DNA from: Sipunculus nudus
Lineage: Eukaryota > Annelida > Sipuncula > Golfingiida > Sipunculidae
DNA length: 64,000 bases
Direction: 5' to 3'
Assembly (NCBI GenBank): GCA_026874595.1
Contig: CM049318.1
Span: forward strand, 35,173,956-35,237,955
Shown here: piece by piece, positions 1 through 10,705 of the stretch
How positions within the stretch are numbered: the first letter of the stretch is position 1
How the letters are laid out: every line of letters starts with the position of its first letter
The notes under the pieces: generated by a model
Databases searched by the model: none
The model's input: only the letters and a program-made list of their open reading frames with translations
What the model was told of the DNA's origin: nothing
Program-made: the position numbers and the translations under genes

Positions 1-413
1 TCATCGGGTGATTCTTGTACACGTTTGTCCGCACCATTGGCCAGTTGTAGTAGCGCCTCAGTGTTGTCCTTTAACGCTCTTCTGGCTGACGTTTCGATAA
101 TCTGTCCCCACAGATTTCGGGTTTCTTCATCCGACGAGTCATCGGATGACGACGAGTCATCCGATATGTCGGAATCTGGGGTGTTGGCTTTTCCTTGGTA
201 GTTGAGTGAACAGTCTTGGTTGTCAGGGTCGTCCGTTTGATGGCTCGGGGCGTCCACCATATCAGTCATTGTTTGGTCGCACACTTCTGTCGTTTCCATT
301 TGTAACGGGCGTGCTGCAATACACACAAAACGCATTAAGGGCAGGGTATCAGGAAAATGACAATCCAAGCTAGCACGCCAACATTCAAACTCTCTGTACA
401 GTGAAACATCCAT
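1..413 (-). CDS. Hypothetical protein, family A copy 1 (3' part outside window)
   Basis: The frame runs from an ATG at 413-411 off the left edge of the window, so only about 137 N-terminal residues are visible. It is a paralogue of the genes at 1630-2538 and 2887-3477; all share an ETTE/ETTD motif. Copies 1 and 2 also share FPxTLPLM just upstream. An acidic Ser/Asp run (positions about 120-170) is followed by a predicted helix with KRVQESPD, matching KRIIESPD in copy 2. The start at 413 is preferred over the ATG at 335 because the intervening frame is conserved with copy 2. I do not recognise the family. The visible part has no signal peptide or membrane segment. Confidence 0.6.
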   Translation of the reverse strand, partial: MDVSLYREFECWRASLDCHFPDTLPLMRFVCIAARPLQMETTEVCDQTMTDMVDAPSHQTDDPDNQDCSLNYQGKANTPDSDISDDSSSSDDSSDEETRNLWGQIIETSARRALKDNTEALLQLANGADKRVQESPD

Positions 414-925
414 ACCCCTGTTTCGCTGGCAAATCTCCGATGCTTGCCTGCGGTACATTAAAACGGAGACGGAAATGAAAGTTACATCATTTATTCCGAC
501 TAAATGTTACAAAGAATGTTTATGCCGATGGTTATAAAAATTAACAAACAGTCTCATCATCACCTAACAAAACATACACCAGAAATCAAATACATCACAA
601 AATTATATGTTACATTTTTTTGGTGGTTATATGAATATCAAACAACCTAACGCTTACATTATACATCAAACCTACTTCTATGAGGCACATATTGTTAAAA
701 TATTTACATCAGGTACACACATGTAACTGTACGAAATATGTTGAAAATACAACAAAATATATGTAAGCAAAATATTATATGTAAACAAAACTGTAGCAGA
801 CTCTTGGATTACAGGTACGTAGCAGTAAATATGGACAAAAAAAGAAAGAATTACATTACAAAACAGTTCTGTACAAAGGTATTTATGCATCGGGCAGTCT
901 TGGTGTGAAAAAGTTGGCTACATAT
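414..925. other. AT-rich intergenic region with a poly(A) signal
   Basis: No credible gene. A minus-strand AATAAA (490-495) lies about 430 bases past the stop of the 926-1525 gene and may end its transcript. The open frame at 678-890 is low-complexity, AT-driven and unlike any neighbour. Confidence 0.5.
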
Positions 926-1525
926 TCACATCAGACCACACACTGAGTTCTGTCGTTTACGATCACGCATACTTTGTTTCCTTGCACGAGCAGCGGCATC
1001 TCGACCTCGACGTTTCTGTATCTCACACCATAAACCATCCTTACATTTACGCAGCATGTTGCACTTATACAATATTTTCTGCAGATCTCTTTGAGTATTC
1101 CGATTGTGTTGCAGCTCCTTTATTAAACAATTGTATTTCTGCTGTACACGGGTAAAGTACCGATGCAATAACAGCAATGCAGCGACCACGAAGCCATCGC
1201 AACGTGCGTCTTGCTTGTACAGTCTTCCAGAAATATAATTAAACAGCGTGTGATATGTGGCCTTAAACCAGCATCTATCGCTGAGGTACAAATCAGGGAG
1301 GCCGTGAAGTCCTGTCGTGTCGAAGATACGCACGTACACCTCTAACATTAATGCAACCCGGCGGCAATCAAACATGTACATCTTATGTATAGCTGATGTA
1401 GACCTTTTGGCACGTCTTTCGTAGATATCCGCCAGCCGTCTCAACTGTCGGCAGACCCGTCTATCAAATATATCCTGTATGTCCGTCATCGTGCCAACAC
1501 AAGCTGCAAACAGATACGATACCAT
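926..1525 (-). CDS. Hypothetical basic protein, 199 aa
   Basis: A complete frame begins at a true ATG (1525-1523). The protein looks mostly helical. Residues about 45-75 are rich in Arg and Lys, and the C-terminal 30 residues are strongly basic (RRGRD...RARKQSMRDRKRQ), which suggests nuclear targeting or nucleic-acid binding. It contains scattered cysteines but no zinc-finger spacing. There is no signal peptide and no clear membrane segment. It sits between family A copies 1 and 2 on the same strand. A poly(A) signal lies downstream at 490-495. I do not recognise the family. Length, composition and a proper start argue that it is real. Confidence 0.6.
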   Translation of the reverse strand: MVSYLFAACVGTMTDIQDIFDRRVCRQLRRLADIYERRAKRSTSAIHKMYMFDCRRVALMLEVYVRIFDTTGLHGLPDLYLSDRCWFKATYHTLFNYISGRLYKQDARCDGFVVAALLLLHRYFTRVQQKYNCLIKELQHNRNTQRDLQKILYKCNMLRKCKDGLWCEIQKRRGRDAAARARKQSMRDRKRQNSVCGLM

Positions 1526-1629
1526 TTACTGATAATGTCAATGTATACAACAAAATCACGAGAGCAAAGGAAATATTTGTACATGTCTTTGTTGAAATAT
1601 GTCTTTGTTGATGAAAGTTTTTCTTTTGT

Positions 1630-2538
1630 TTACTTTTTGTTATTTTTTCGGCCACGCCTCTTGCGTTTCTTGTTGACGCGACCTGTTTGAACTGTTTTGG
1701 TTTTGGATTGATCCTGCACGGTAGACGTCACGCGGCGTTTTTTCTTTCTCGATTGTTTAACCATTGCCTCTTGTACCTCATCTGATACCTCATGATCTAA
1801 CCATGACTGACATCGCTCGAGTTTTTCCCAGTTCCAACTGTGGTACTCCCGCACAAAACACGGTGCCACTAGTACCACAGGAAGTTCCCCTTCGGGTATG
1901 CAGTCACGCAGCCTGTCCTGCATGTCTGTGTAAAGGATCAGGATCGCCTCTATGTAAAAAGATAATATACCGAATGCATCATACACCAGATCCGGGCACG
2001 GCGTTTTTCTCATTGCGTCGATGATAGCTTTCATTCTCTTGTACGTCAGTTTGTATGCACCGTCTTTCACGACGCGTTTCCCATCTGTTGGTCCAACCAT
2101 GGCATCTGCCTCAAACTTTTGTATATGTCCAGGGAACTTTGATATTACATCAATAAGATTTTTGGTCTTATCAGCAAAGTCCTTTAAACCCCTACACTCT
2201 TCCCTACACTCTTCATCATCATCAGGCGATTCTATGATTCGCTTTTCGGCAATGTCTACCAGATCCTTGAGTTCTTGTATGCGGTCCTCCATTTCTTTTT
2301 TGACCCACATTTCGTGCTTCTGCCGGAAACTCATTGGAGGGTCCTGATTGGCTGGGTCGTCCCCTGGAGGGTCAATTTTCTGTTCCTCTTGTGTTTGGCC
2401 GATAATTAGACTGTCCTGGTTGGCCTGCCCATTCATTGGAGGGTCCGGGGCGCTAATCTTTTGGGGGCTCATCTCTCCGCTAACTTCTGTCGTTTCCATT
2501 ATCGTATCGGGTGTGCTGTAATAATCCATAAACGCCAT
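1630..2538 (-). CDS. Hypothetical protein, family A copy 2, 302 aa
   Basis: The frame opens further upstream at a TTG; the first ATG is at 2538. The N-terminal third is acidic and Pro/Gln-rich, with short repeats around DPPxNQD. A helical region follows (about residues 70-250) with conserved Trp and Cys. The C-terminus is very basic (KKKRR... and KKRKRRGRKN), a probable nuclear localisation signal. Homology to copy 1 continues upstream of this ATG, but in copy 2 the ancestral start region carries an in-frame TGA (codon aligned to AGA in copy 1). The gene therefore seems to have moved to an internal Met. Function is unknown; nuclear action is inferred from the basic tail only. Confidence 0.6.
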   Translation of the reverse strand: MAFMDYYSTPDTIMETTEVSGEMSPQKISAPDPPMNGQANQDSLIIGQTQEEQKIDPPGDDPANQDPPMSFRQKHEMWVKKEMEDRIQELKDLVDIAEKRIIESPDDDEECREECRGLKDFADKTKNLIDVISKFPGHIQKFEADAMVGPTDGKRVVKDGAYKLTYKRMKAIIDAMRKTPCPDLVYDAFGILSFYIEAILILYTDMQDRLRDCIPEGELPVVLVAPCFVREYHSWNWEKLERCQSWLDHEVSDEVQEAMVKQSRKKKRRVTSTVQDQSKTKTVQTGRVNKKRKRRGRKNNKK

Positions 2539-2886
2539 TAAGGGAAGGGTAGCAGGAAAAATACCATCCAACTTAGCATGCCAACATTCAAACTCTCAGC
2601 ACAGTGAAACAACCATATCACGTGATTCATGAAAAAAACTAAAAGACATTAATACAACTTACAATCATTTATTCTGATGAGATAATACAAAACTTGAATA
2701 ATACAAGATACGACAATCACGTATTCTAATTGAGGGAATACGGGGATATTAAGATCGATATACTGATCACACTATCTACTGTCACTTACAAAAACCAAAC
2801 ATCTGCAATGGGTAAATATATTGGTATATTTACATGTTTATCCACAAGTCCGTTCAGCCATAAGTCCTTTTGTAAACATAACACTG
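2539..2886. other. Decayed 5' region of family A copy 2 and poly(A) signal
   Basis: The first 80 bases match the coding 5' end of copy 1 at nucleotide level but are interrupted by a stop codon. A minus-strand AATAAA at 2668-2673 lies about 215 bases after the stop of the 2887-3477 gene and probably ends its mRNA. Nothing else is recognised. Confidence 0.5.
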
Positions 2887-3477
2887 TTACTTTCTTCCAT
2901 TTTCGTCCGCTGCAGCCTTCTTCTCTAACCATAAAGCCCAACCTAATATTAACACCCCCTGTGCGAACTCCTCCCAATGGTGATGGTGCCACATCATTTC
3001 AGATGGTATCGACTTACAGTGAACCATGCTCCTACGTATGTAAAGGGTCCTGACCCATAACATGTACGCCGACAATTGACATAAGGCCAGCCACAATATA
3101 TCACTGCATGACCTGCGACGCATTACGCCGACGATGGAATACATCTTCTTGAACGTCTTTACGTATCCGCGATCTATTACGAAGCCGTTATGTTCTTGTT
3201 GTCCATCCCTTGCCTCAAAGTTTTGAATGTACCCAGGGATCTGAGATATTACGGCAATCAGATCCTTGATGTATGTAGCGAACTCTTTTAAAGCCATACC
3301 CTCATCTTCATCATCGGATGATCGCTGTTCTGTATCCTTGACCAGTTTCGATGATCGCTCTTCCGCCTCCTTGGCCAGTTTCGCCATGTCGTCTAACATT
3401 TGTTTGCCCACTATTTCATGTTTCTCTGGGTCGTATTCATCTGGGGAGTCATTCACGTTCATTCTTAATGAGTTCAT
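2887..3477 (-). CDS. Hypothetical protein, family A copy 3, 196 aa, start uncertain
   Basis: Third member of family A. It shares the ETTD motif region, the acidic Ser/Asp stretch, and the central block around FEARDG and GYVKTFKKMY (FEADAMVG and GAYKLTYKRMK in copy 2). It lacks the basic C-terminal tail of copy 2 and ends in KKAAADENGRK. Coding similarity extends about 27 codons upstream of the first ATG (3477), but every Met available in the other copies is replaced there and a TAG precedes it. The gene may start at 3477, use a non-AUG codon, receive a 5' exon, or be a decaying pseudogene. A poly(A) signal lies at 2668-2673. Confidence 0.45.
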   Translation of the reverse strand: MNSLRMNVNDSPDEYDPEKHEIVGKQMLDDMAKLAKEAEERSSKLVKDTEQRSSDDEDEGMALKEFATYIKDLIAVISQIPGYIQNFEARDGQQEHNGFVIDRGYVKTFKKMYSIVGVMRRRSCSDILWLALCQLSAYMLWVRTLYIRRSMVHCKSIPSEMMWHHHHWEEFAQGVLILGWALWLEKKAAADENGRK

Positions 3478-3649
3478 CTTTTCGCAAATGTCTGTAGTTT
3501 CTATGAATGTATCGCGCGTGCTGCAATAATTATAACGCGACCTGAGTAATGATGACACATATAACCCCTATGTAACAAATACAAAACCAATGTCACTGTC
3601 TATTACGTCGAGTCACAGTATTAATTGGTTCACGTCGTGCCGGCCATGA

Positions 3650-4123
3650 TTATTGGATACATGTAACAAAGTCCGGATATGTCTGCCACAAATCAGCCAG
3701 CAAGCAATGTGTCATCTGGTTCATTTCTTGGCATTGCAGTTTATGCTCATCAACGACACATACTAATGTTTGCATGTTTTCTATAACGAGTACGTATCTC
3801 CGGTGTACAGCGCACAACCGCTTATACACCGCCCAAAGTGCTTTCACAACAAGCTCAGAACATGACAACGATAGCACGTTATTTGCGATACACGACAGGT
3901 CCGCAAGTATTTGATCCATATCCATATTTTCACACGGATACGTTTGGTATGATATGACACACCCCAACAATTGATCAAAGCACTGTTGGAACATAGAAAT
4001 ACATTCTACATATTGCTTTAACGTCGTGTCATTGTCGCTGTTTGGAGTAATACGTAGACACGTTTCTGCAGTTAATTTCAACTTTCCAAGTACATCTTCC
4101 ACAAGAATATCGTTGTGTTCCAT
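3650..4123 (-). CDS. Hypothetical cysteine-rich helical protein, 157 aa
   Basis: The start is the first ATG (4123); the frame opens eight codons earlier at a TTG. The protein is predicted to be all-helical, acidic to neutral, with many Cys residues (LSCIANNVLSLSCSEL, KRLCAVHRRYV) that do not form a recognisable zinc site. No signal peptide. A TATA-like element (GTATAATTTA on the minus strand, about 4299-4308) lies about 180 bases upstream. The size and helical pattern would fit a small helical-bundle host-interaction protein, but I see no signature residues for any family and assign no function. Confidence 0.5.
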   Translation of the reverse strand: MEHNDILVEDVLGKLKLTAETCLRITPNSDNDTTLKQYVECISMFQQCFDQLLGCVISYQTYPCENMDMDQILADLSCIANNVLSLSCSELVVKALWAVYKRLCAVHRRYVLVIENMQTLVCVVDEHKLQCQEMNQMTHCLLADLWQTYPDFVTCIQ

Positions 4124-4800
4124 TGTCAGAACTACAATTACATACAAACGACATCATCACGACGTCCTGCACAATTGTCCATGTGTTATGTCTATATCGT
4201 GTTGATGACCGATATTTACATTCAGTTGTAGGATGTTGAATCTCTTGTTTTACTTGATGCAGGTACGTGTAGTAACACGTCAATATTCCGCCGCCGTGTA
4301 AATTATACTGTGCATGATTACGTAGTAACAGGATGTCGTTAGATTACCGTCACCATATAAATATGACTGAGTATTATTATAGTACTATTAATATTTGTTT
4401 GTCAACATTATTTACAAACTGTCAGAAATACGGTCTGTACAATAAGATTTCATAAACAATATTGTACTCACATTTAGCTGTGATATCCGGAACGATTTGT
4501 GTCTCTCTTCTTTATATGTCTTCGCTTTGCTCTGCAATAAAACAACAACACCGTAAGAACACACAGTCACCATTGATAATCTACAACAGGAAACGACAAC
4601 CACATATGGTGAATGCCAGTATCCCTATCACAAACCATATTCAAATCATTACATTTATCAACTGCCCCCTGAAATATAAATGACAAGGTACTCTTCCAAT
4701 GCTGGTCAGCACAAACAAAACGATAACAATGAAAAGAAAAACAAATATAAAGCAACAACTTAACAGCAACTGCAACTCAACAGGCATCAAGGCGTGTGCC
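4124..4800. other. Intergenic region, no supported gene
   Basis: Several short frames overlap on both strands. One minus-strand frame (4641-4841) is rich in hydrophobic residues and could mimic a membrane helix, but it has no supporting start context or conservation. AT-rich, with no repeat noticed. Confidence 0.4.
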
Positions 4801-5310
4801 TCACTGACCTGCCAGCATCGATTGGAAATATGCGCCGACAAACGTGTTAACCAGGAAATGAAACAGCATTATGTGGGTTTCTCTGTCCGGCCGGTTCCGG
4901 TTAAGAATGTTCCTGATGAACACCAAGATGTGATCTCCTGTCTGCCTGGGGTTGCTGTTCGGGGTAGGGTCGAACACGTGTGACGTGTAAGGGAATAATG
5001 ACATGAATAATGTCACAGTTGTCGTCAGTAGCTGGCGCATCTGGTCCGACATCTGAACATTCCCTTGAATCATACGTTCCAGGTACGTTTCTGGCCTGTA
5101 CGGCACCAGAGGCAGGTTTCGGCGAAAGTTCACCGGTAAACCGTCAACATGCTGTTGCGCATTATACTGCGCACCCACGGGCAACAAAGGCGACCACTGG
5201 CCTTGTAAGGTACCCGGAACATAGTTGCCTTGGGGTCGGGCTGGTGCGCCGTTCGGGGGCTGTGCCACTACAACCAAAGGCAACACTGGTTTTACAAAAA
5301 CCGTTGTCAT
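4801..5310 (-). CDS. Hypothetical protein with Pro-rich N-terminus, 169 aa
   Basis: The frame begins at a true ATG (5310). The first 75 residues are Pro/Gly/Gln-rich and probably disordered (PPNGAPARPQGNYVPG). Residues about 80-169 form a predicted helical domain with hydrophobic helices (LTTTVTLFMSLF, MLFHFLVNTFVGAYF). These helices are amphipathic rather than clear membrane spans. The upstream leader (5311-5638) carries a TATATAA box and a possible short non-coding intron, a promoter layout also seen at 8.4 kb. Family not recognised. Confidence 0.6.
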   Translation of the reverse strand: MTTVFVKPVLPLVVVAQPPNGAPARPQGNYVPGTLQGQWSPLLPVGAQYNAQQHVDGLPVNFRRNLPLVPYRPETYLERMIQGNVQMSDQMRQLLTTTVTLFMSLFPYTSHVFDPTPNSNPRQTGDHILVFIRNILNRNRPDRETHIMLFHFLVNTFVGAYFQSMLAGQ

Positions 5311-5640
5311 ATATCACATATGACATTGCCGAACAGTTGGATCAGAATGTACATCAATAAGAGATGAACACCTTTTACAGTGAACTAAATGTGTTGAACG
5401 ATAAAATAAATGTACTCACTTTTGATTTCTTGCTCGCTTTCTGTTGTGAATATTATCTTTATTCTTCACTCGCTTCTTCTGTCTATCCTTCACGCCTGTA
5501 AATTGCTTCAGTGAAGTCCTATACTGCTTCTATACTAGTATCCGTGTGCTACGGTATAAGTCCCTTGCTGCTGTTCACTTGCAGTGGTATGTCTCTAAGC
5601 GAGAGTGATTGCACTGTTGCGAGTAGGGTCCTTATATACA
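5311..5640 (-). promoter_or_regulatory. TATA promoter and possibly spliced 5' leader
   Basis: A TATATAA box is at 5632-5638 (minus strand). The following stretch down to about 5420 has no ATG, as expected for a 5' leader. A consensus donor (GTGAGT, starting at 5419) and an acceptor-like ATTTAG about 35 bases further would define a very small leader intron. A short upstream ORF may precede the main start at 5310. Confidence 0.45.
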
Positions 5641-6656
5641 CAATTTAGCTTGTGACGTCACACATACAAAGAGCCAGAGTGACATCCGGTGAAACCCTAA
5701 ATGGTTCCGGAATGTGCACAGACCTACGTATTATTGTGTTTGTTGATATTATATAAATATATGAATATATATATCGGCATGTCTGGTCGGTAAGTGGTTC
5801 ACGTGACAAAGAGGTAACGTGTATGTCTACTTCGGATGTACAACACGTGGTATCATAAGAAGCATGCTTTCAGAGCTTCAGTACGCCAGGCAGAACAGAC
5901 ACAATGACCAATGCTCATATGTCTTTGATTCCCGTTTGAATGAAGGTTTATAAGTGTACATGTCTTCAGACACATCGTGACATGTGGTCGTCTACCCATC
6001 AAAAATATGAACGGACATGATTCGCAGACGGATGCCGGTACCAAGCTCATAATAAAACCCACTTCTATCAGTCGAGGGATGCAGCCGGCGTGTGTGTGGA
6101 TTTCTTAATGGGCTCACAGCCACACATAACAGTCAAGGATGAATAACAAATTTTATAATGGACACATATCCTGAGCTGCGACGTACATCAGATGCAACAT
6201 GAGTGCAGCACACGTCTTGGTAGCAAACACCCCCCCCCCCCCTCTTTTTTTTCGCTGTTTGTCAAGCTTTCTCATAAATCTCGATCATTAGTAACACGTG
6301 CATGTCTTTGGTGTCTAAGTGCATTTGATATAGCCCAACGTCAATGAACGAACGTGTTTGGCAAGTTAAAGCACACAGAAGGCCTAACTGTCGCACGTCT
6401 AATACTGAGATTTCCAATTCAATATATTTGTCAATATGCGTCGGGTGTTATCTCCGCTCATGTGTTTCTCTGTGTGTTCTGGCAGCGTCAGCTGACCTCA
6501 TACGTTCTCATAATATACACCTTCACCTGTAATAAAAGAAACACTCGGTCATACGTTATCTTTACTCATATAACACTCTGTAAAGTTTTATCAATAATAT
6601 ACTTCATAACAAAATGTGCACACGTATGATCACGGCTTGCTAAAGTCATACCCTTC
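5641..6656. other. Intergenic region with a poly-C/poly-T tract
   Basis: No gene supported. A run of about 13 C followed by T-rich sequence lies near 6230-6250. Short open frames (for example 5853-6062 and 6344-6629) lack composition or context support. The 3' end of the 6657-8343 gene should lie here, but I see no exact AATAAA close to its stop. Confidence 0.4.
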
Positions 6657-8343
6657 TTATATCAGTACTGGCACATCTTTTTGTTCTATGGAAACTGTGG
6701 AAAAGCTCGGTAACATGGCATGTACAAACCTTTTATGCATCCGATACATGTTGCACGATGGTTGCTTGCGAATGCTTCCACCTGACGGATACCGATTGCC
6801 TCCCGGCGTGTCCGTCTTGTGCAACACATACTCTTTTCGTCCCACGCGACCCTCGCGTATGCATTTGACCTCGTCCGGCCAGTCCTTTTTGCACTTTTTG
6901 ATTCTGTTCATATAAATAGATAGTCGCCGAGGACAACCAACACCAGATTTGTATTTGTCGAACAGCTCGACCGTTTTCACTACGCTCGCTACATACACGT
7001 CAGGGTTCATCACTTCACGCGGAGAGAACGTTGCAGCGGTTTTAACGATGTGTACCCTGTCCCACAGACCGACGTCTTTTCCGGGAGCCAATGTGCTGTA
7101 AAATCGCACGTATGGGTCCATTCTGGTATGCCTCGACATGATATTTTGTCTCAAGCTGACATCCCAGACATGATGCACGTTTGCAGCCCAGTCAATCGAT
7201 GTGGGAGGTTCCCCGGAAATACGCACGTCATTATCTTGAGAGTCGTGCAGGGTTGCGATAAGTGTGACAGGGTGGTCTCCGTCCAAACTCCGTTTCAGCT
7301 TTACACCACCGGGCGGTGTACCTCTCCACTCGTACTTTTCAAGTACGGTAGTTCCGCGTCTGAGGCCCTCGGGAAAACTGGCATCTGACCAGACGGTGTA
7401 TTTTCTCCCTGTGGCCCGTTCACGCTCCACCCAACAGTGGCCCAAAGCCCATTTGGGTTCAACTGCTCCGAATACTGCCCGCAGGCGCGAACGCTCAGGA
7501 AAGCAGGTCATCGCAAAAGACATCAGACCTTCCATGTCCAGGTATTCACAGAAAACCCGCCCTCCCGCGTCCGTGCACTGCACCGGAGCGTCCTGGTAGT
7601 ACGCCATTGGAGGCTGCCTTTTGAGCCACGACCAAGCAGAATCTCTTTTGACCACCCCTTCCGGATCCCAACCAACGTACACCACGTTTAGTGCCACTGC
7701 ATAAGGCGTCACGTAAAACGGTCTAAGACTGGCGGGCTCCATTGACGACCTCGATGCACGAACGGGCACCCAAACTAAGGCCAATCCGTGTTCGCATTGG
7801 ATGTAACGTCCCACCATGAGGTGAACCTCCCCGCCTGCGTGATCGATTTCCTGTCGCCAGTCCCTTATGTCGAAAACAAACTGTGAAACTCGTCCTTTGC
7901 CGTCCGTGCAAACCCAGTACGTGTTAAACGTGGCGCCGGACAGTTTGAAAAATACAGTCTCGTGGAAGAGTCGGGGGACGCGATCTGACGGGTCAGTGTC
8001 AAAAGAGACCACCGCTCCGTCCTTGTGCGCCATCCCGAAATATGTACCCATGATGCCGTCGGGCCCTGTGTCATGAACAGCAAGATCGACCGGAGGCCAC
8101 ATGTCTGACATGTCTGACTCGTGTAATGGCAATACAAAGAAAACTGCAATTAATAAATGGACACGCGTCACATCATTACGTCACATGATCCGCACAAATA
8201 ATGGACACGGTCGTCCAGTCACTACATCCGTCTATGTACAAAAAAGGTCACTCACGTTTTATTCGACTGGCACGCAATCCGTACGAATGATCAGTGTATG
8301 TGTCAATGGGTCCACCCAGTTGCTGTATTCGCTTCGCCAGCAT
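6657..8343 (-). CDS. Hypothetical large protein, probable two-exon gene (about 524 aa)
   Basis: The main frame opens at a GTG just after a stop, yet its upstream part reads through a good acceptor (TTGCAG, exon start 8143). A consensus donor GTGAGT starts at 8255. Exon 1 (8256-8343) starts with an ATG 36 bases after a TATATAAG box, and the phases match (88 plus 1487 bases, divisible by 3). The alternative is an unspliced start at ATG 8111. Exon 2 encodes a well-composed globular protein, rich in Trp and Arg, with Cys/His scattered and a basic C-terminal region (RIKKCKKDW). The apparent N-terminal signal peptide of the unspliced frame comes mostly from intron sequence and may be an artefact. 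Family not recognised. Confidence 0.6.
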
Positions 8344-8378
8344 CAGGCAGTGTGCAAGCAACGCTGCCCTGCAGCCCC

Positions 8379-8385
8379 TTATATA
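8379..8385 (-). promoter_or_regulatory. TATA box of the two-exon gene
   Basis: TATATAA followed by GG on the minus strand, 36 bases before the proposed ATG at 8343. It resembles the box at 5632-5638. Confidence 0.6.
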
Positions 8386-9950
8386 CGTTATCTTGTTATG
8401 TCACGTGACTGACACATACACTGCTGACATGAGCGTGCGAGCGTAATTCATCCCGTTTTGGTGCACACGTGATTGACACGTTCAGGGAAAACAACATATC
8501 TCGTTACAAACTGAGTCACGACACATGGGGTCACGGCGTGTCTACAGTAAAGTTGCGCAATACCATCGAATGTTAATCATACAGCCCGCTTCCTTTACTC
8601 TATCATTTGTTTTTAGTGATTTTTTTTCGTAACGATTCCATGTACTGGTATTGGATGTATATATGTATAGTTATATGTATTTACGTAAACATGAGCAGTC
8701 TGTATGTGGCAACGTGTATGACACATAACATCTAAAAAAAACCACCTGACAATACAGCAGTCCTGCATCACACACATCAGGAAACACTCACGCAGACAGC
8801 CCCTGTCACGCTCAGACGTACCAGCACAGTCACGAGACGTGAACCTGTTACACCAAGAGTAAAATAACACAAACGCTATGCCTTTTCTAGTTACACAGAC
8901 GTTTATTGAATGTACAGAAAGTGATGACATACGATATGTCATGTACAATATATATATAATATATGTATATATGAAATATATGGGTATATATAATATATGT
9001 ATATATGAAACGAAACCAGATATGGAAGATATATAGCTTATACATGCATATCTACACAGCATATGTCAGTCAGAATCATATACATCAGTATGCGCCGTCT
9101 GAATAAATCAATCAAACAAAAAAAAAACATATGATACAAGTACGTGCTTATACAAGTGGTACTGCTTTGCATTTGTGCAGATTCCCGGCAGAGAACGTCG
9201 ACAGAGGAAAAAAGCTTCCAACATCATGTGCAGCACATATATCGTTAACTGATATGGAAAAAAAATGAAATAAGGAATCCAAGTTGAAAACATTAGACAT
9301 TAACACCTATATATATATGTATATACATCTTTCTATCTACAGATATCTGTCAATCATATATTTACATTCATGAACGTCAACCCATAAACATAAGCAGGTA
9401 CATGTTACCACATCGCATATTCTATATAGAAACTGTGATGTCCCTTAACAAAACAGAACGAGGTATAATAATGTATAGATATGTGGCAGTAACGAAAATG
9501 TTAAACATACCACTCGTATTAACTAAAGAGGAAAGGGGTTTACAGAACAACGGATTCACCGTTTAGCGATAAGACATATATGATAAACATACAAACAAAA
9601 GAACGTAATTTGAAATAAAAGCAAAATAATCTGTGGCACGTGTGATCCTTGTTAGGGATGGATGAGACTATTATTCGTCTGACTTCTACCCGTGTGACCT
9701 TTCTGGCATGGGTGTCCCTCAATATAGATAAAATCTACGCCAGCAGAGCTCACAGGGTCATTGAAGTACACAAGCTCCCCTACCACGGCAAGGTTATAGT
9801 CTCGGCAGGGGAGTAATATGTTTTATTGTTATCATAAAAGATACATGACAGAAAAAAACGAAGCGCAGGTTTGACCGTGTCAGTCTGATGAGAACAAGGG
9901 ACATAGGCACAGCAGACACTGCGCCCATCATATATACATACAGGGAAAAC
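8386..9950. other. AT-rich non-coding region
   Basis: No gene supported. Contains AT microsatellite-like sequence at 8940-9010, where a TATATAATATATG motif is repeated about every 50 bases. The 149-codon minus frame at 8613-9062 is a translation of this low-complexity DNA. A minus-strand AATAAA is near 8889. Confidence 0.5.
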
Positions 9951-10665
9951 TATGTATGGGTAAGCAACATTAGCAAATAGAAAGGATGGAAGGGTTCACA
10001 AAAGAGTTGTAAACAAAAATATAAAAAATGGTGAGTACCATATTACAAAACAAAGCATTATATTGCTCCAAACACAGGAAAGGGATTGGGAATAAACAAC
10101 TGATAGGCAACAAGAGTATAAGTTGAGAAAACAATTCTTTGGTAAGTAAAAAATTATGCATGACCTGAACCATGAGAAACGTGTAATGGGTATGTAAGAC
10201 CAAGAGACAGGCTGGAAGTATTATCATAACTATAACGGTACGACAGCCCACGAACATACACCTTTCAAGGTAAGCATGACGGAAGGCAAAATGGAAAAGG
10301 GCACGCAAGGACAAAATGTTTGGTAAGAAACAAATATCAGCTGGAAGGATTTGGCGATCATTACAGAAGGCTCAAAAAAGACAACGACATATCTACCCAC
10401 AGATTGTGCGTCGGACACATATATGACCAAACAAAAGAGGTCCGTTTTATAGGACGACGGATGATGTTCACGGATAGCATTCAAAGCAGCACATTGCCCA
10501 TGAAAAAGGAAAAGTAATATGATAGCAACATGCCAACAGATCTGAAAATAAAATCGGGTAAGTAATACTCTACGAGGTAAAGACAAAATCTGATGGCGCC
10601 ATGTTACATACGTAAATGTAGTGTTTAGGGTTCGGGGTAATTATATGTGGATGTACTGAATGCAC

Positions 10666-10705
<40 letters not shown>

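Noticed and set aside
8613-9062. 149-codon minus-strand frame
   Set aside because: Tyr/Ile-rich translation of TA-repeat sequence.
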